From Clostridiales bacterium (GTDB lineage Bacteria; Bacillota; Clostridia; Tissierellales; Sedimentibacteraceae): a stretch of DNA of 6,604 nucleotides. Location of the stretch: positions 15,406-22,009 of the forward strand of contig DNNJ01000066.1 of the NCBI GenBank assembly GCA_003487955.1, in the 5' to 3' direction. Within the stretch, counting starts at the first letter, position 1; each line of letters begins with the position of its first letter. Shown one piece after another: positions 5,993-6,604 of this stretch. The notes below the pieces were generated by a model. That model had not been told where the DNA came from and did not search any database. It was given only the letters and a program-made list of their open reading frames with translations. A program made the translations under genes and the position numbers.

Positions 5993-6553
5993 ATGAAAGA
6001 AAACAGAAAAACACGTTATACAAAGATGGCTATACAGGATAGCCTCTTTGAATTAATGGGAAAAAAACCAATTGAAAAAATAACAATCACAGAACTGTGT
6101 AAGAACGCGGATATAAATCGTACTACATTTTATGCTCATTATAGCGACCAATACGACCTTCTTTCTAAAATCGAGAATGAAACTATTTCATGGGCAAAGG
6201 AAGCGATTTCTAATCTTACGATAAAAAATAATAAACACGAAAATATTAACATGTTGGAGGGAATCTTCCAATATATTGTAGAAAACAGTAAAAATTTAAA
6301 AATTCTAATGAGTGAAAGAGGAGATATAAATTTCCAAAAGCAAATTTTTACCATAATCTACAATGAATGTGGAATATCTTTTTCACCTGCAGGAAATGAA
6401 AATTCAAACATAAGAAATGAATATTTTATTTTTGTTGTGAATGGAAGTATAGGACTTTTGCAGCATTGGCTGAAAAGCGACATGAGTAAGACTGCAAGAG
6501 AAATGGCTGAAATCATTTACAATATGGCTGTTCAATCAGGTGATTTTGAATAA
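5993..6553 (+). CDS. TetR/AcrR-family transcriptional regulator
   Basis: A complete 186-residue regulator, within the normal TetR range. The N-terminal DNA-binding domain spans about residues 8-57. Its helix-turn-helix (32-51) reads ITELCKNADINRTTFYAHYS, with the family's typical TTFYxHY recognition helix and the following DLL. The rest is alpha-helical and ends with a hydrophobic segment FIFVVNGSIGLLQHWL (145-160). This resembles the C-terminal domain seen in many Firmicutes TetR proteins (DhaS-like, TetR_C_7). The ligand cannot be inferred. The gene is transcribed away from the ABC operon across a 199-nt shared promoter region, so it most likely represses that operon and perhaps itself. It is markedly AT-rich compared with the transporter genes. 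No terminator is evident in the 51 nt after the stop codon. Confidence 0.95.
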   Translation: MKENRKTRYTKMAIQDSLFELMGKKPIEKITITELCKNADINRTTFYAHYSDQYDLLSKIENETISWAKEAISNLTIKNNKHENINMLEGIFQYIVENSKNLKILMSERGDINFQKQIFTIIYNECGISFSPAGNENSNIRNEYFIFVVNGSIGLLQHWLKSDMSKTAREMAEIIYNMAVQSGDFE

Positions 6554-6604
6554 ATAATACATAACATTATTCTGACCCGGTAGATATATTATCACTTTGA
6601 GGCA

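Noticed and set aside
6554..6604. Terminator after tetR
   Set aside because: Only a weak AATAAT/ATTATT inverse pair is present, without GC stem or T-run, and the window ends soon after.

Overview
The window looks like chromosomal DNA from a low-GC, endospore-forming Gram-positive bacterium of the Clostridia. The reasons are the start of a spoIIIA sporulation operon, AT-rich spacers, strong AGGAGG-type ribosome binding sites and consensus sigma-A promoters. No species can be named from the sequence alone.

Layout from left to right. Positions 1-1111 (minus strand) hold the 5' end of spoIIIAB, cut by the window edge, and a complete spoIIIAA, which overlaps it by 14 nt. These encode parts of the SpoIIIA channel complex that links mother cell and forespore. 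Positions 1112-1582 contain no convincing gene. They hold a possible sporulation promoter, a cluster of GGGGACA-type inverted repeats resembling REP elements, and a 193-bp nested palindrome around the core TTTGAGCAAAGCGAG. Positions 1583-5793 (minus strand) form a compact three-gene operon transcribed in the order ATPase, permease, adaptor: a MacB/LolD-type ABC ATPase, a 770-residue permease with two FtsX/MacB units, and a membrane-anchored HlyD/MacA-like adaptor. Positions 5794-5992 are a divergent regulatory region. Positions 5993-6553 (plus strand) encode a TetR-family regulator, followed by 51 nt in which no feature is seen.

How it fits together. The three ABC genes look like a MacAB/YknXYZ-style export or envelope-remodelling machine: cytoplasmic ATPase, mechanotransmission-type permease, and an extracytoplasmic adaptor held by one membrane segment. 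The divergent TetR protein is the obvious candidate local repressor. The intergenic region carries a plus-strand TTGACA-17-TATAAT promoter and a minus-strand TTGCAA-17-TATAAT promoter whose -10 boxes overlap on one 8-bp palindrome, so the two directions should compete for RNA polymerase. The transported substrate cannot be read from the sequence. The sporulation genes and the transporter appear to be independent units separated by the repeat-rich spacer.

The most unusual material is non-coding: the 193-bp palindrome, the REP-like cluster beside the spoIIIA promoter region, and the interlocked promoters. The protein-coding genes belong to recognisable families.
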